A stretch of 7,068 nt of DNA, taken from the NCBI GenBank assembly GCA_019747615.1, contig JAIEQQ010000602.1, forward strand, positions 1 to 7,068. The letters are read 5' to 3'. The notes under the pieces were generated by a model. The model was not told the origin of the DNA, searched no databases, and saw nothing but the letters and a program-made list of their open reading frames with translations. A program made the position numbers and the translations under genes. Position 1 is the stretch's first letter. Each line of letters starts with the position of its first letter. Shown one piece after another: positions 1 through 6,913 of the stretch. The stretch comes from Phycisphaerales bacterium. GTDB taxonomy: Bacteria; Planctomycetota; Phycisphaerae; Phycisphaerales; UBA1924.

Positions 1-774
1 GTCGAGTTTCTGGATCACGACGGCAAGCCGTTCAAGATGCAGCAGGCCTTCGACGGTCAGAAGCCGGTCATCCTGGCGATGGTCTATTTCCGCTGCCCCA
101 TGCTCTGCCAACTGGTGATGCAGAAGCTCACGGCCACCATCAACGAGCTTGATCTCACCGCGGGCAAGGACTTCCAGCTCGTGATCGCGAGCTTTGATCC
201 CACGGAGTTGCCGGAGGTCGTCAAGGCGCAGCGCCTGGCGTTCCTGACAACCTACACCCGCGACGATGGCTCCGTGCCGCGCGAGACCATCGAGCGCGGC
301 GTGCACTTCCTGGCCACCAAGTCCACCACCGAGACCCGCCGCTTCGCCGATGGGATCGGATTTCCGTACAGATACCTTCCAGAATCCACCGAGTATTCTC
401 ACGGGACAGTAATTTTTGCTCTGACACCGGACGGAACGGCCTCGCGATACATCTACGGGGTACAGTATCCGGTCAAAGATCTTCGCTTGGCGGTGCTCGA
501 GGCCGGCCAGGGCAAGATCGGCACGACGATCGACCGTGTGCTGATGTGGTGCTTCCACTGGAATCCGAGCTCGAACAGCTACGTGATCGGTGCGTTCCGG
601 TGGATGCAGTTTGGCGCGACCCTGACCATGGTGATCGTCGGCAGCGTGCTGACGTTGCTCTGGTTTGGTGAGCGGCGCCGGCGGCGGGCGCGGGCCATGC
701 TGGGCAGCCAGATCGGACTGGCTCAGGGCGTGCTGGCGGGCGTGGGGGGCGTGAGCGGATCGAATGGGCGTTGA
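1..774 (+). CDS. SCO1/SenC-family copper chaperone, 5' truncated by window edge
   Basis: This is a thioredoxin-fold copper chaperone that matures the CuA site of cytochrome c oxidase on the outer face of the membrane. The frame is open from base 1, so the start and any signal or anchor lie upstream; 257 residues are visible. The copper-binding CPMLC motif (CxxxC) is at visible residues 32-36 and the third ligand, a His in YSHG, at residue 134, followed by the family-typical hydrophobic strand and PDG turn. The ATG at 37 is internal to the fold and is not the real start. After the fold come a WCFHWNP segment (about residues 182-188), a predicted membrane helix (about 202-222) and a basic stretch (GERRRRRAR), so the C-terminus is membrane-anchored with its tail probably cytoplasmic. 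It lies 45 nt before coxB, as expected for an assembly factor in the same operon. The family call is firm; the exact SCO subtype is not. Confidence 0.93.
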   Translation, partial: VEFLDHDGKPFKMQQAFDGQKPVILAMVYFRCPMLCQLVMQKLTATINELDLTAGKDFQLVIASFDPTELPEVVKAQRLAFLTTYTRDDGSVPRETIERGVHFLATKSTTETRRFADGIGFPYRYLPESTEYSHGTVIFALTPDGTASRYIYGVQYPVKDLRLAVLEAGQGKIGTTIDRVLMWCFHWNPSSNSYVIGAFRWMQFGATLTMVIVGSVLTLLWFGERRRRRARAMLGSQIGLAQGVLAGVGGVSGSNGR

Positions 775-810
775 TGTGTACTGGTATTCAGCGGGCGATG
801 ACGCCGGCGT

Positions 811-814
811 GAGG
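811..814 (+). promoter_or_regulatory. Ribosome binding site of coxB
   Basis: GAGG lies 5 nt before the ATG at 820 and supports that start. The 45-nt gap after the SCO stop codon shows no terminator-like hairpin, which fits co-transcription. Confidence 0.6.
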
Positions 815-819
815 ACGAT

Positions 820-1995
820 ATGAGCAACTTCCAACTGACCTTGGCGCTGAACGACTGGCTGACCCGCGTGTGGCTCCTCCCGGGCAATAGCGACCTGGCC
901 CCAGCGACCGATTGGCTTTTCATGTTCATCATGTGGGTCTGCATTATCAGCTTCGTCGCGCTGATGATCCCCATGTTCTACTGGACCATCCGCTGGCGCC
1001 GCAAGCCCGGCGTGCCGCCGATCCGCACACCCAACCACAACACCGCTCTCGAGATCACCTGGGTCGTCGGCCCGCTCATCGTCGTCACCTTCATCTTCTT
1101 CTGGGGCTTCCACGGCTACATGAACGCCCAGATCCCCCAGGGCAATGTCGAGACCATCTCCATCACCGGCAAGAAGTGGGCCTGGTCCGGCATGTACGCC
1201 AACGGCGCAGGCTCCGGCGAGAGCGCGATTTTCGACAACAATGTTGCCAAAAACGCCAATGGCGATCAATCCCCCGGCCAGCGCGGCAACACCGAGGTGC
1301 CCGTCTTCGTGGTGCCCGAGGGTGTGTCCGTCAAGTTCATGCTGACGTCCAGCGACGTGATGCACTCGTTCTACATCCCCGACATGCGGACCAAGATGGA
1401 CATGTTCCCCAACCGCACCACCTCGCTGACCTTTGTTCCGCAGAACAGCGACCCGTCCAAGAGCGGCGCTGTGAACATCGGCAAAGGCGACGGCAAGCCC
1501 GGCCGCGATCACTACGTCTTCTGCGCCGAGTACTGCGGCGACAACCACAGCGAGATGGGCGCGATCATCCGCGTCCTCCCGATGGACCTCTACAAGGCCA
1601 CCGTCGAGGAATGGGGCAACGTCACCGAAGTCCTTCCCCTGGTCGATGTTGGCAAGTTCGTATACGAGAAGCGCGGCTGTGCTCAGTGCCACAGCATCGA
1701 CGGCAAGCCCGGCACCGGCCCCTCCTGGAAGGGCTACTACGGCAAGCCCGTCGAGTTCAGTTCGTCTTCAGGCCCGACGTGGGACCTCAACACCGATGAG
1801 GGTTGGGAGAACTACATCCGTGAATCGATCTACACGCCCGGTGTGAAGATCCATAGTCCTTATCCCAACCAGATGGCGAGCTACGCCGGCCAGCTCAACG
1901 AGCGCGCCATCCAGGGCGTCGCGGCATACATGCGGCAACTCGCCGGCCGCGCGACCGATGAAGACAAGGAACAGCCCCCAGCCAAGAAGAAGTGA
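820..1995 (+). CDS. coxB: Cytochrome c oxidase subunit II with fused C-terminal cytochrome c domain (caa3-type)
   Basis: Subunit II takes electrons from cytochrome c through CuA and passes them to heme a of subunit I. The protein has 391 residues. Two membrane helices (about 32-56 and 80-98) form the N-terminal hairpin. The aromatic patch is GKKWAWSGMY (117-126). All CuA ligands are present: H182 (VMHSF), then C235, E237, C239, H243 and M246 in CAEYCGDNHSEM. A class I cytochrome c domain follows, with CAQCH at 287-291 binding heme covalently and M352 (NQMASYAG) the probable sixth ligand. The tail is charged and Lys-rich. The fusion means the complex carries its own electron donor domain. Compared with my memory of mitochondrial-type subunit II, there are insertions near 127-157 and 208-229 in the CuA domain. 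No lipobox or obvious cleavable signal peptide is seen. The start is supported by GAGG 5 nt upstream. Confidence 0.96.
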   Translation: MSNFQLTLALNDWLTRVWLLPGNSDLAPATDWLFMFIMWVCIISFVALMIPMFYWTIRWRRKPGVPPIRTPNHNTALEITWVVGPLIVVTFIFFWGFHGYMNAQIPQGNVETISITGKKWAWSGMYANGAGSGESAIFDNNVAKNANGDQSPGQRGNTEVPVFVVPEGVSVKFMLTSSDVMHSFYIPDMRTKMDMFPNRTTSLTFVPQNSDPSKSGAVNIGKGDGKPGRDHYVFCAEYCGDNHSEMGAIIRVLPMDLYKATVEEWGNVTEVLPLVDVGKFVYEKRGCAQCHSIDGKPGTGPSWKGYYGKPVEFSSSSGPTWDLNTDEGWENYIRESIYTPGVKIHSPYPNQMASYAGQLNERAIQGVAAYMRQLAGRATDEDKEQPPAKKK

Positions 1996-2056
1996 TCCGA
2001 CGACGCACGGCCTTCGCAACCCGGCCCGCGAGCCGTGAGCAGACAACTCCCGCCGA

Positions 2057-2128
2057 TTCCAGTATTCCGTAGATTCCAGTCCCCAGTCCCAGTGCCTAGT
2101 CCCCAGTGCCTCGTGCCCCTCCCCCAGT
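2057..2128 (+). repeat. Degenerate 7-nt tandem array (NCCCAGT type) in the coxB-coxA gap
   Basis: Units read TTCCAGT, ATTCCGT, (three extra bases) TTCCAGT, CCCCAGT, CCCAGT (one base short), GCCTAGT, CCCCAGT, GCCTCGT, a poor unit, and CCCCAGT. The period is close to 7 nt with consensus NYCCAGT. The array lies between the coxB stop and the coxA start and fills much of the 212-nt gap (1996-2207). An in-frame ATG at 2106 lies inside it and would extend CoxA by a Pro-rich leader with no homologous look, so I read the region as non-coding. No clear promoter was found in the gap. Confidence 0.75.
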
Positions 2129-2195
2129 CCCCCCGCAATCGGACTTCATTCCGGAACCCACCCCCTCCCGGTCTGAACGCCCGCTTGCATTCCAG

Positions 2196-2205
2196 AAGGT
2201 GATCG
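2196..2205 (+). promoter_or_regulatory. Extended ribosome binding site of coxA that fixes its start
   Basis: AAGG followed directly by TGATC lies just before the ATG at 2208. The AGGTGATC part (2197-2204) is complementary to GATCACCT near the 3' end of 16S rRNA. This favours ATG 2208 over the in-frame ATG at 2106, which lies in repeat sequence. Confidence 0.7.
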
Positions 2206-2207
2206 CC

Positions 2208-4001
2208 ATGGCCAGCATTAGCAGCGGTACCAAGGGCCTTGATCATGCCCACGGGCATGGACACCACGATGAGGGCTCGTACCTCACGCCAAAGTCCACA
2301 GCGTGGGCCACGGTCGTCGATTGGGCCACCACGATCGATCACAAGAAGATCGGCGTGATGTACCTCTTTGCCATCCTCTTCATGTTCTTCATCGGTGGCC
2401 TCGCGGCCATCCTCGTTCGTCTCGAACTCTTCGAACCGACGCGCACCGCGATCGACGCCGTGGGCGCAAGCTCGATCAAGGGTCATCTGCTGGGCTCGGT
2501 CACCGGCGAGACCGACCTGCTGAAGGCCAACAACCTCTACAACCGTGTTTTCACGTTCCACGGCCTGGTCATGGTCTTCCTCGTCATCGTCCCCAGCATC
2601 CCCGCGTCTCTGGGCAACTTCCTGATCCCGCTGATGCTCGGTGCCAAGGACGTCGCCTTCCCGAAGCTCAACCTGCTGTCGTGGTACATCTACGTCGTCG
2701 GCTCCATCTTCGCGGTCGCAAGCGCCCTGGGCGGCGGTGTTGACACCGGCTGGACGTTCTACACCCCGTACTCGACGCTCACCGAAGAGGGTCATTGGCG
2801 CGTCGTCGCGATGATCGCCGCGGCGTTCATCCTCGGCTTCTCATCGATCCTCACCGGTCTGAACTTCGTCGTCACCGTTCACAAGCTCCGCGCCCCAGGC
2901 ATGGGCTGGTTCGATATGCCGCTGTTCATCTGGGGCATGTACGGAACCGCGATCATCCAAGTCCTCGCGACGCCGGTCATCGGCATCACGCTGCTGCTGC
3001 TCATCTTCGAGCGCCTCTTCCACATCGGCATCTTTGATCCGCGCCTCGGCGGTGACCCCGTGCTCTTCCAGCACTTCTTCTGGTTCTACAGCCATCCCGT
3101 GGTGTACGTGATGATCCTGCCTGGCATGGCCGTCATCAGCGAGATGATCGCGGTCTTCTGCCGCAAGAAGATCTTCGGCTATCGCGCCGTGGCCTTCAGC
3201 TCGCTGGCGATCGCCGGCATCAGCTTCATCGTCTGGGGCCATCACATGTTCACCAGCGAGGGTGAGCTGTCGGCGGTCATCTTCTCGGCGCTGACGTTCC
3301 TGGTCGCGCTCCCCTCGGCGGTCAAGGTCTTCAACTGGATCGGCACGCTCTACGGCGCCTCGATCGACCTCAAGACGCCGATGGTCTACGCCCTCGGGTT
3401 CCTCTTCCTCTTCTCCATCGGCGGCCTCACCGGCCTCTTCCTCGGTGCGCTGAGCACCGACCTGCACTTGCATGACACCTACTTCGTCGTGGCCCACTTC
3501 CACTACGTCATGATGGGCTCGACGATCATCGCCTTCGTCGGTGCCATTCACCATTGGTGGCCCAAGATTTTCGGCAAGATGTACAACGAGGCCGGCGGCC
3601 TCATCGGCTTCGCCCTGGTCTTCATCGGCTTCAACCTCACCTTCTTCCCGCAGTTCATCATGGGCGCTCACGGCATGCCCCGCCGCTACGCCAGCTACAT
3701 CGATGACTTCCAGATCTACCACCAGCTCTCGACGATCGGCTCGCTGGTCATGCTCGCGGGCTTCCTGGTCCACCTCTTCAACTTCATCCACTCGCTCGTC
3801 GCCGGGCCCAAGGCACCCCCGAACCCCTGGGGCGCGCTCACGCTGGAGTGGACCGACACCGACAGCCCGCCGATCACCCATAACTTCCATCACGAGCCCG
3901 TCGTGACGCACGGGCCGTACGACTTCGACGACGTCGTGCCCCCGCAGACCAACCCCGCCGAGTTCCCGCTCCCGGCACCGGCCAAGTCTCGCGCTCACTG
4001 A
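2208..4001 (+). CDS. coxA: Cytochrome c oxidase subunit I, A2-type heme-copper oxidase
   Basis: This is the catalytic subunit: it reduces O2 to water at heme a3/CuB and pumps protons. It has 597 residues and about 12 membrane helices. Ligands visible: H118 (FTFHG) and H432 for low-spin heme a; H296, H345 and H346 for CuB; H430 for heme a3 ([12 protein letters not shown], 422-433). Y300 is the Tyr expected to be cross-linked to H296. K373 (SAVKVFNW) marks the K channel. D148, N155 and N137 match D-channel entry residues. The helix VI motif is YSHPVVY (294-300), so the Glu of A1 enzymes is replaced and Tyr/Ser are present, which is the A2 signature. H422 and D423 fit the Mg/Mn site. The N-terminus has a His-rich stretch (HAHGHGHH, 13-20). 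I chose ATG 2208 because of its ribosome binding site and because the preceding in-frame sequence is repeat-derived. Confidence 0.97.
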   Translation: MASISSGTKGLDHAHGHGHHDEGSYLTPKSTAWATVVDWATTIDHKKIGVMYLFAILFMFFIGGLAAILVRLELFEPTRTAIDAVGASSIKGHLLGSVTGETDLLKANNLYNRVFTFHGLVMVFLVIVPSIPASLGNFLIPLMLGAKDVAFPKLNLLSWYIYVVGSIFAVASALGGGVDTGWTFYTPYSTLTEEGHWRVVAMIAAAFILGFSSILTGLNFVVTVHKLRAPGMGWFDMPLFIWGMYGTAIIQVLATPVIGITLLLLIFERLFHIGIFDPRLGGDPVLFQHFFWFYSHPVVYVMILPGMAVISEMIAVFCRKKIFGYRAVAFSSLAIAGISFIVWGHHMFTSEGELSAVIFSALTFLVALPSAVKVFNWIGTLYGASIDLKTPMVYALGFLFLFSIGGLTGLFLGALSTDLHLHDTYFVVAHFHYVMMGSTIIAFVGAIHHWWPKIFGKMYNEAGGLIGFALVFIGFNLTFFPQFIMGAHGMPRRYASYIDDFQIYHQLSTIGSLVMLAGFLVHLFNFIHSLVAGPKAPPNPWGALTLEWTDTDSPPITHNFHHEPVVTHGPYDFDDVVPPQTNPAEFPLPAPAKSRAH

Positions 4002-4071
4002 CGTCAATACCGTCTTCTCGCGCCCGGCCCGCTGACAAGCGAGCCCGGCGATTCCGAAACGCTCTCACGCC

Positions 4072-4081
4072 GAGGTGATCC
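4072..4081 (+). promoter_or_regulatory. Extended ribosome binding site of coxC
   Basis: GAGGTGATCC is a 10-nt match to the complement of the canonical 16S rRNA 3' end (GGATCACCTC). It ends 2 nt before ATG 4084, placing GAGG 8 nt from the start. A GTG at 4075 in the same frame overlaps the site itself, so ATG 4084 is preferred. Confidence 0.72.
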
Positions 4082-4083
4082 AC

Positions 4084-4770
<687 letters not shown>

Positions 4771-4819
4771 TTGTCAGCCGCCAGCAGTCAGTTGTCAGTC
4801 GTCAGCAGTCCGTCGTCAG
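4771..4819 (+). repeat. 7-nt tandem array (TNGTCAG type) after coxC
   Basis: Seven back-to-back heptamers read TTGTCAG, CCGCCAG, CAGTCAG, TTGTCAG, TCGTCAG, CAGTCCG and TCGTCAG, starting at the base after the coxC stop codon. Two more units (TCGTCAG, TTGTCAG) occur at 4955-4968 on the far side of the hairpin element. The array is non-coding. In rotated form (CAGTNNY) it resembles the heptamers in the coxB-coxA gap. Confidence 0.85.
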
Positions 4820-4828
4820 TTTGTTCTT

Positions 4829-4927
4829 CAGCCCGGAGGGCTGCCAGCCAGTAGCCGGGGGTGGAAGCGAGTCTTCGAGCGACACCCCCGGAATCGAGTT
4901 GATGTCCATCGCACCCTGAAGGGGTGC
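4829..4927 (+). repeat. Three-hairpin intergenic element, possibly a dispersed repeat
   Basis: Three inverted repeats follow each other. The first is CAGCCC/GGGCTG (4829-4834 with 4838-4843, GGA loop). The second is CCGGGGGTG/CACCCCCGG (4855-4863 with 4883-4891, 9 perfect pairs, 19-nt loop with an inner GAAG/CTTC). The third is GCACCC/GGGTGC (4911-4916 with 4922-4927, TGAAG loop). The layout resembles, from memory, dispersed hairpin-rich intergenic repeats seen in planctomycete and other environmental genomes; the + strand also spells a peptide ending LKGCSF, of a kind often mispredicted as a gene there. It could instead act as a transcript-stability structure or attenuator between coxC and the subunit IV gene. 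No run of T follows, so a simple intrinsic terminator is unlikely. Confidence 0.6.
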
Positions 4928-4954
4928 TCTTTCTGAAGCCCTTTTGACCGAGCA

Positions 4955-4968
4955 TCGTCAGTTGTCAG
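4955..4968 (+). repeat. Two further TNGTCAG heptamers beyond the hairpin element
   Basis: TCGTCAG and TTGTCAG are the same units as at 4771-4819, separated from them by about 135 nt holding the hairpins. They join directly to the 8-nt array at 4969. Confidence 0.65.
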
Positions 4969-4992
4969 ATTTGCTGGTTTGAACATTTGAGC
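4969..4992 (+). repeat. 8-nt tandem array (ATTTGNNN type), first copy
   Basis: Three units: ATTTGCTG, GTTTGAAC, ATTTGAGC. The same type of array, also preceded by TCAG, appears at 6882-6913. The rest of the gap up to 5041 holds a 10-nt direct repeat CTCGCGACTC (4999-5008 and 5013-5022) and no clear promoter. Confidence 0.65.
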
Positions 4993-5041
4993 TTTCCACT
5001 CGCGACTCGAACCTCGCGACTCCCCGCCCACGAGACTCCCC

Positions 5042-5932
5042 ATGGCACACGCAGCCCACGCACCGAGCTCGACCGACTCACCCGACGCGCACAACGCGCC
5101 GCACGGCGCTCATCACGGGCACCATATTGTGCCGCGACGCGTGCTGCTGACGGTCTTTGGCCTGTTGCTGTTCTTCACGCTGACGACGGTCGGCGCCGCT
5201 CAGTTCGAGCAGTGGATCGCCACAAGCTTCGACGTTGTGATCCCGCAGTGGGTCAACGTCGCGGTGGCGCTCTCGATCGCGGTGGTCAAGACCGTGATCG
5301 TCGGCGCGTTCTTCATGCAGCTCAAGTATGACAGCCCCGTGAACTCGCTCGTGGTGCTCTTCACGCTCATGTGCTTCGCGTGCTTCATCGGCTTCACCGC
5401 GATCGACCTGGGCAACCGCGACGCGCTCTTTGCCTACAAGTCGCAGCACATCAAGACCGGCGGCACCGGCGGCCTGAGCATCCCGACCGACGCGACAAAC
5501 CCCGATGGCAGCAGGAAGTACATCGTCTCCACCGAGCCGATCGTCATCGAGGCCCGCAAGCGAGCCGACGCGACCATCGACACAATCCTGAGCGAGGCCG
5601 TCAAGAGCAACACCCCGTTGACGATGGACCTTCTCACCAAGACCCTCCGCACGCGCTTCGCGATTCGCGCGACCGAACTCATCGAGGCAAAGGGCACGGT
5701 GGAGCCCGCGTCATGGGCCGCGTTCCTTGAGAAGAATCCCGGCGTGCTGGACCTCGCGCACAGCGGCCATGGTGGCCATGGCGGGGGTCACGCCAAGTCC
5801 GGCTCGTCCGCCGCGATGAGCCGCCCGACCACCACGCTCGCGATGCCCAAGGCCGCGGGCCACTCCGGCCATGACTCGCACTCGCCCGAGCACACCGAGG
5901 GTGCCAAGCCGGCCGCCGGCACAGGTCACTGA
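5042..5932 (+). CDS. ctaF: Cytochrome c oxidase subunit IV (CtaF/COX4-like) with long His-rich C-terminal extension
   Basis: The first ~125 of 296 residues match the small prokaryotic subunit IV: a His-rich N-terminus (HGAHHGHH, 21-28), helix 1 (about 32-53), helix 2 with VVKTVIVGAFFMQLKYD (81-97) and helix 3 (about 101-122). This subunit is thought to stabilise CuB binding during assembly. Family members are usually about 100-120 residues. Here about 170 residues follow: a probably helical segment (about 160-232) and a tail with GHGGHGGGH (242-250) and GHSGHDSHSPEH (273-284). By the positive-inside rule the N-terminus is cytoplasmic, so with three helices the tail would be periplasmic; this is inference. 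The ATG at 5042 has no clear Shine-Dalgarno, unlike its neighbours, but no later in-frame start precedes helix 1. The frame runs through without any sign of a frameshift or fusion junction. Confidence 0.85.
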   Translation: MAHAAHAPSSTDSPDAHNAPHGAHHGHHIVPRRVLLTVFGLLLFFTLTTVGAAQFEQWIATSFDVVIPQWVNVAVALSIAVVKTVIVGAFFMQLKYDSPVNSLVVLFTLMCFACFIGFTAIDLGNRDALFAYKSQHIKTGGTGGLSIPTDATNPDGSRKYIVSTEPIVIEARKRADATIDTILSEAVKSNTPLTMDLLTKTLRTRFAIRATELIEAKGTVEPASWAAFLEKNPGVLDLAHSGHGGHGGGHAKSGSSAAMSRPTTTLAMPKAAGHSGHDSHSPEHTEGAKPAAGTGH

Positions 5933-5949
5933 ACGAACGACCGAACGCA

Positions 5950-5959
5950 GGGGTGATTC
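5950..5959 (+). promoter_or_regulatory. Extended ribosome binding site of the 5960 gene
   Basis: GGGGTGATTC directly abuts ATG 5960. GGTGAT is complementary to ATCACC of the 16S 3' end. It is the same design as before coxA and coxC. Confidence 0.6.
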
Positions 5960-6820
5960 ATGCAGTCGTCCACAAAGATCGGTCTGTGCATCGCGCTCCT
6001 GTGCGGCGGCGTGCTGCTGTTCAGCGCGTCGGTCATGGCCCGGCGCGTCGCCAGCTACTACGAAACCAACCCCGCCAGCCAGTGGCACTTCGAAGAGCAG
6101 ATCAACCGCCAGTTCACCGCCTACGACAAGGCCGTGACGATCGAGGACATCGCGGTCGATCCCGCCAAGGCCGCCGCGGGCGTTGACGCGCAGGTCCGCG
6201 TGACGTTCGGCGAGCAGTCCACCGTGCTCGATGTTCACAAGCCCGTCGTGCCCAAGTTCCGCGATCTCACGGTCTACGGCGAGCACATGGCCATCCTGCT
6301 CTACGCGCCGATCGAGGCCGGCCAGCTCAAGATGGACGCCCAAGGCCTCGCCGGCGCCCGCTGGATCATCGTCAACCGTCGCAGCGCCGCGGGCTTCACG
6401 CCCGATACCTGGGGCGCCGTCCGCGTGCGCGACTGGGTCTTTGATCTCGTCGAGCTCCAGCCCGACGGCACCATCGCCCGCTCGGTGATGCAGTTCCCAG
6501 CCAAGGACCGCAAGACGAACGAGCTCTTCGTCCCCGCCAAACGCGAGGACCCGAACTCCGACGTCGTGATGATCCCCGAGCGCTCGTGGCAGTGGGGGGC
6601 GGCGCTGTTCGCCGTTCCCAAGAGCCAGGTCAGCCGCTACCGCTTCCGCACCGACGCCGTCGCCGGCACCGACGGCAGCGACGGCATGGGCTGGACACTC
6701 CCCGCCGCGGCGTTCTCCTGCATGGGCCTGCTCATCGGCGTCGGCCTCATCATGTCCTCCAGCGTCAAACGCGCACCACAGCCAACATCCGCGCGAACGC
6801 CAACGCCGACGCCGACGTGA
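5960..6820 (+). CDS. Uncharacterised protein with one membrane helix at each end, last gene of the oxidase cluster
   Basis: I do not recognise this 286-residue protein. It has an N-terminal hydrophobic helix (about 7-26) followed by ARR, a hydrophilic central domain of about 215 residues, a second helix (about 247-266) followed by KR, and a Thr/Pro-repeat tail. If both ends are cytoplasmic, the central domain faces the periplasm. That domain looks like mixed alpha/beta: strands around 76-92 (VDAQVRVTFGEQSTVLDVH) and 134-139, and Trp/Asp motifs WGAVRVRDWVFDLVELQPDG (151-170). It has Cys only in or near the helices (C10, C15, C254) and no CxxCH, so it is not a c-type cytochrome. It starts 27 nt after the subunit IV stop with a strong ribosome binding site, so it is very likely co-transcribed. 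An accessory subunit or assembly factor of the oxidase is the natural guess, from context only. Confidence 0.8.
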   Translation: MQSSTKIGLCIALLCGGVLLFSASVMARRVASYYETNPASQWHFEEQINRQFTAYDKAVTIEDIAVDPAKAAAGVDAQVRVTFGEQSTVLDVHKPVVPKFRDLTVYGEHMAILLYAPIEAGQLKMDAQGLAGARWIIVNRRSAAGFTPDTWGAVRVRDWVFDLVELQPDGTIARSVMQFPAKDRKTNELFVPAKREDPNSDVVMIPERSWQWGAALFAVPKSQVSRYRFRTDAVAGTDGSDGMGWTLPAAAFSCMGLLIGVGLIMSSSVKRAPQPTSARTPTPTPT

Positions 6821-6825
6821 ACGTG
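6796..6825 (+). repeat. Imperfect hexanucleotide array across the stop codon of the 5960 gene
   Basis: Units AACGCC, AACGCC, GACGCC, GACGTG, AACGTG encode the Thr-Pro tail and contain the TGA stop (6818-6820). The repeat suggests that the C-terminus has grown by slippage. Confidence 0.5.
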
Positions 6826-6881
6826 AAACGGAAGCAGCCGCTTCACCGCACCGACCAACATCACCGCGTTCCGCTCTTCAG

Positions 6882-6913
6882 ATTTGGAAATTTGGCCATT
6901 TGACCATTTGGCT
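6882..6913 (+). repeat. 8-nt tandem array (ATTTGGNN type), second copy
   Basis: Four contiguous units: ATTTGGAA, ATTTGGCC, ATTTGACC, ATTTGGCT, preceded by TCAG as at the first copy (4969). It fills the space between the two convergent genes together with the hairpin that starts in its last unit. Confidence 0.8.

Noticed and set aside
2006..2037. Inverted repeat CACGGC/GCCGTG after the coxB stop, as a possible terminator
   Set aside because: The stem has only 6 pairs, the loop is 20 nt and no T-run follows. It is easily expected by chance in such GC-rich DNA.
2106..2207. N-terminal extension of CoxA from the ATG at 2106
   Set aside because: The 34 extra residues are Pro-rich and encoded partly by the heptamer array. 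The ATG at 2208 has a strong ribosome binding site and gives a normal subunit I start.
1881..2795. - strand frame containing repeated Trp-Gly-Leu-Gly-Thr-like peptide opposite the coxB-coxA gap
   Set aside because: The peptide pattern is the translation of the 7-nt array in reverse, a well-known source of false genes. The frame overlaps coxB and coxA.
2841..4007. Long open frame on the - strand opposite coxA (388 codons), rich in Glu, Asp, Arg and Val
   Set aside because: It mirrors the codon bias of coxA in a GC-rich genome and its composition is typical of an antisense shadow. The + strand holds an unmistakable subunit I.
4771..4968. CRISPR-like array
   Set aside because: The units are only 7 nt, contiguous and degenerate. 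There are no spacers and no cas genes.
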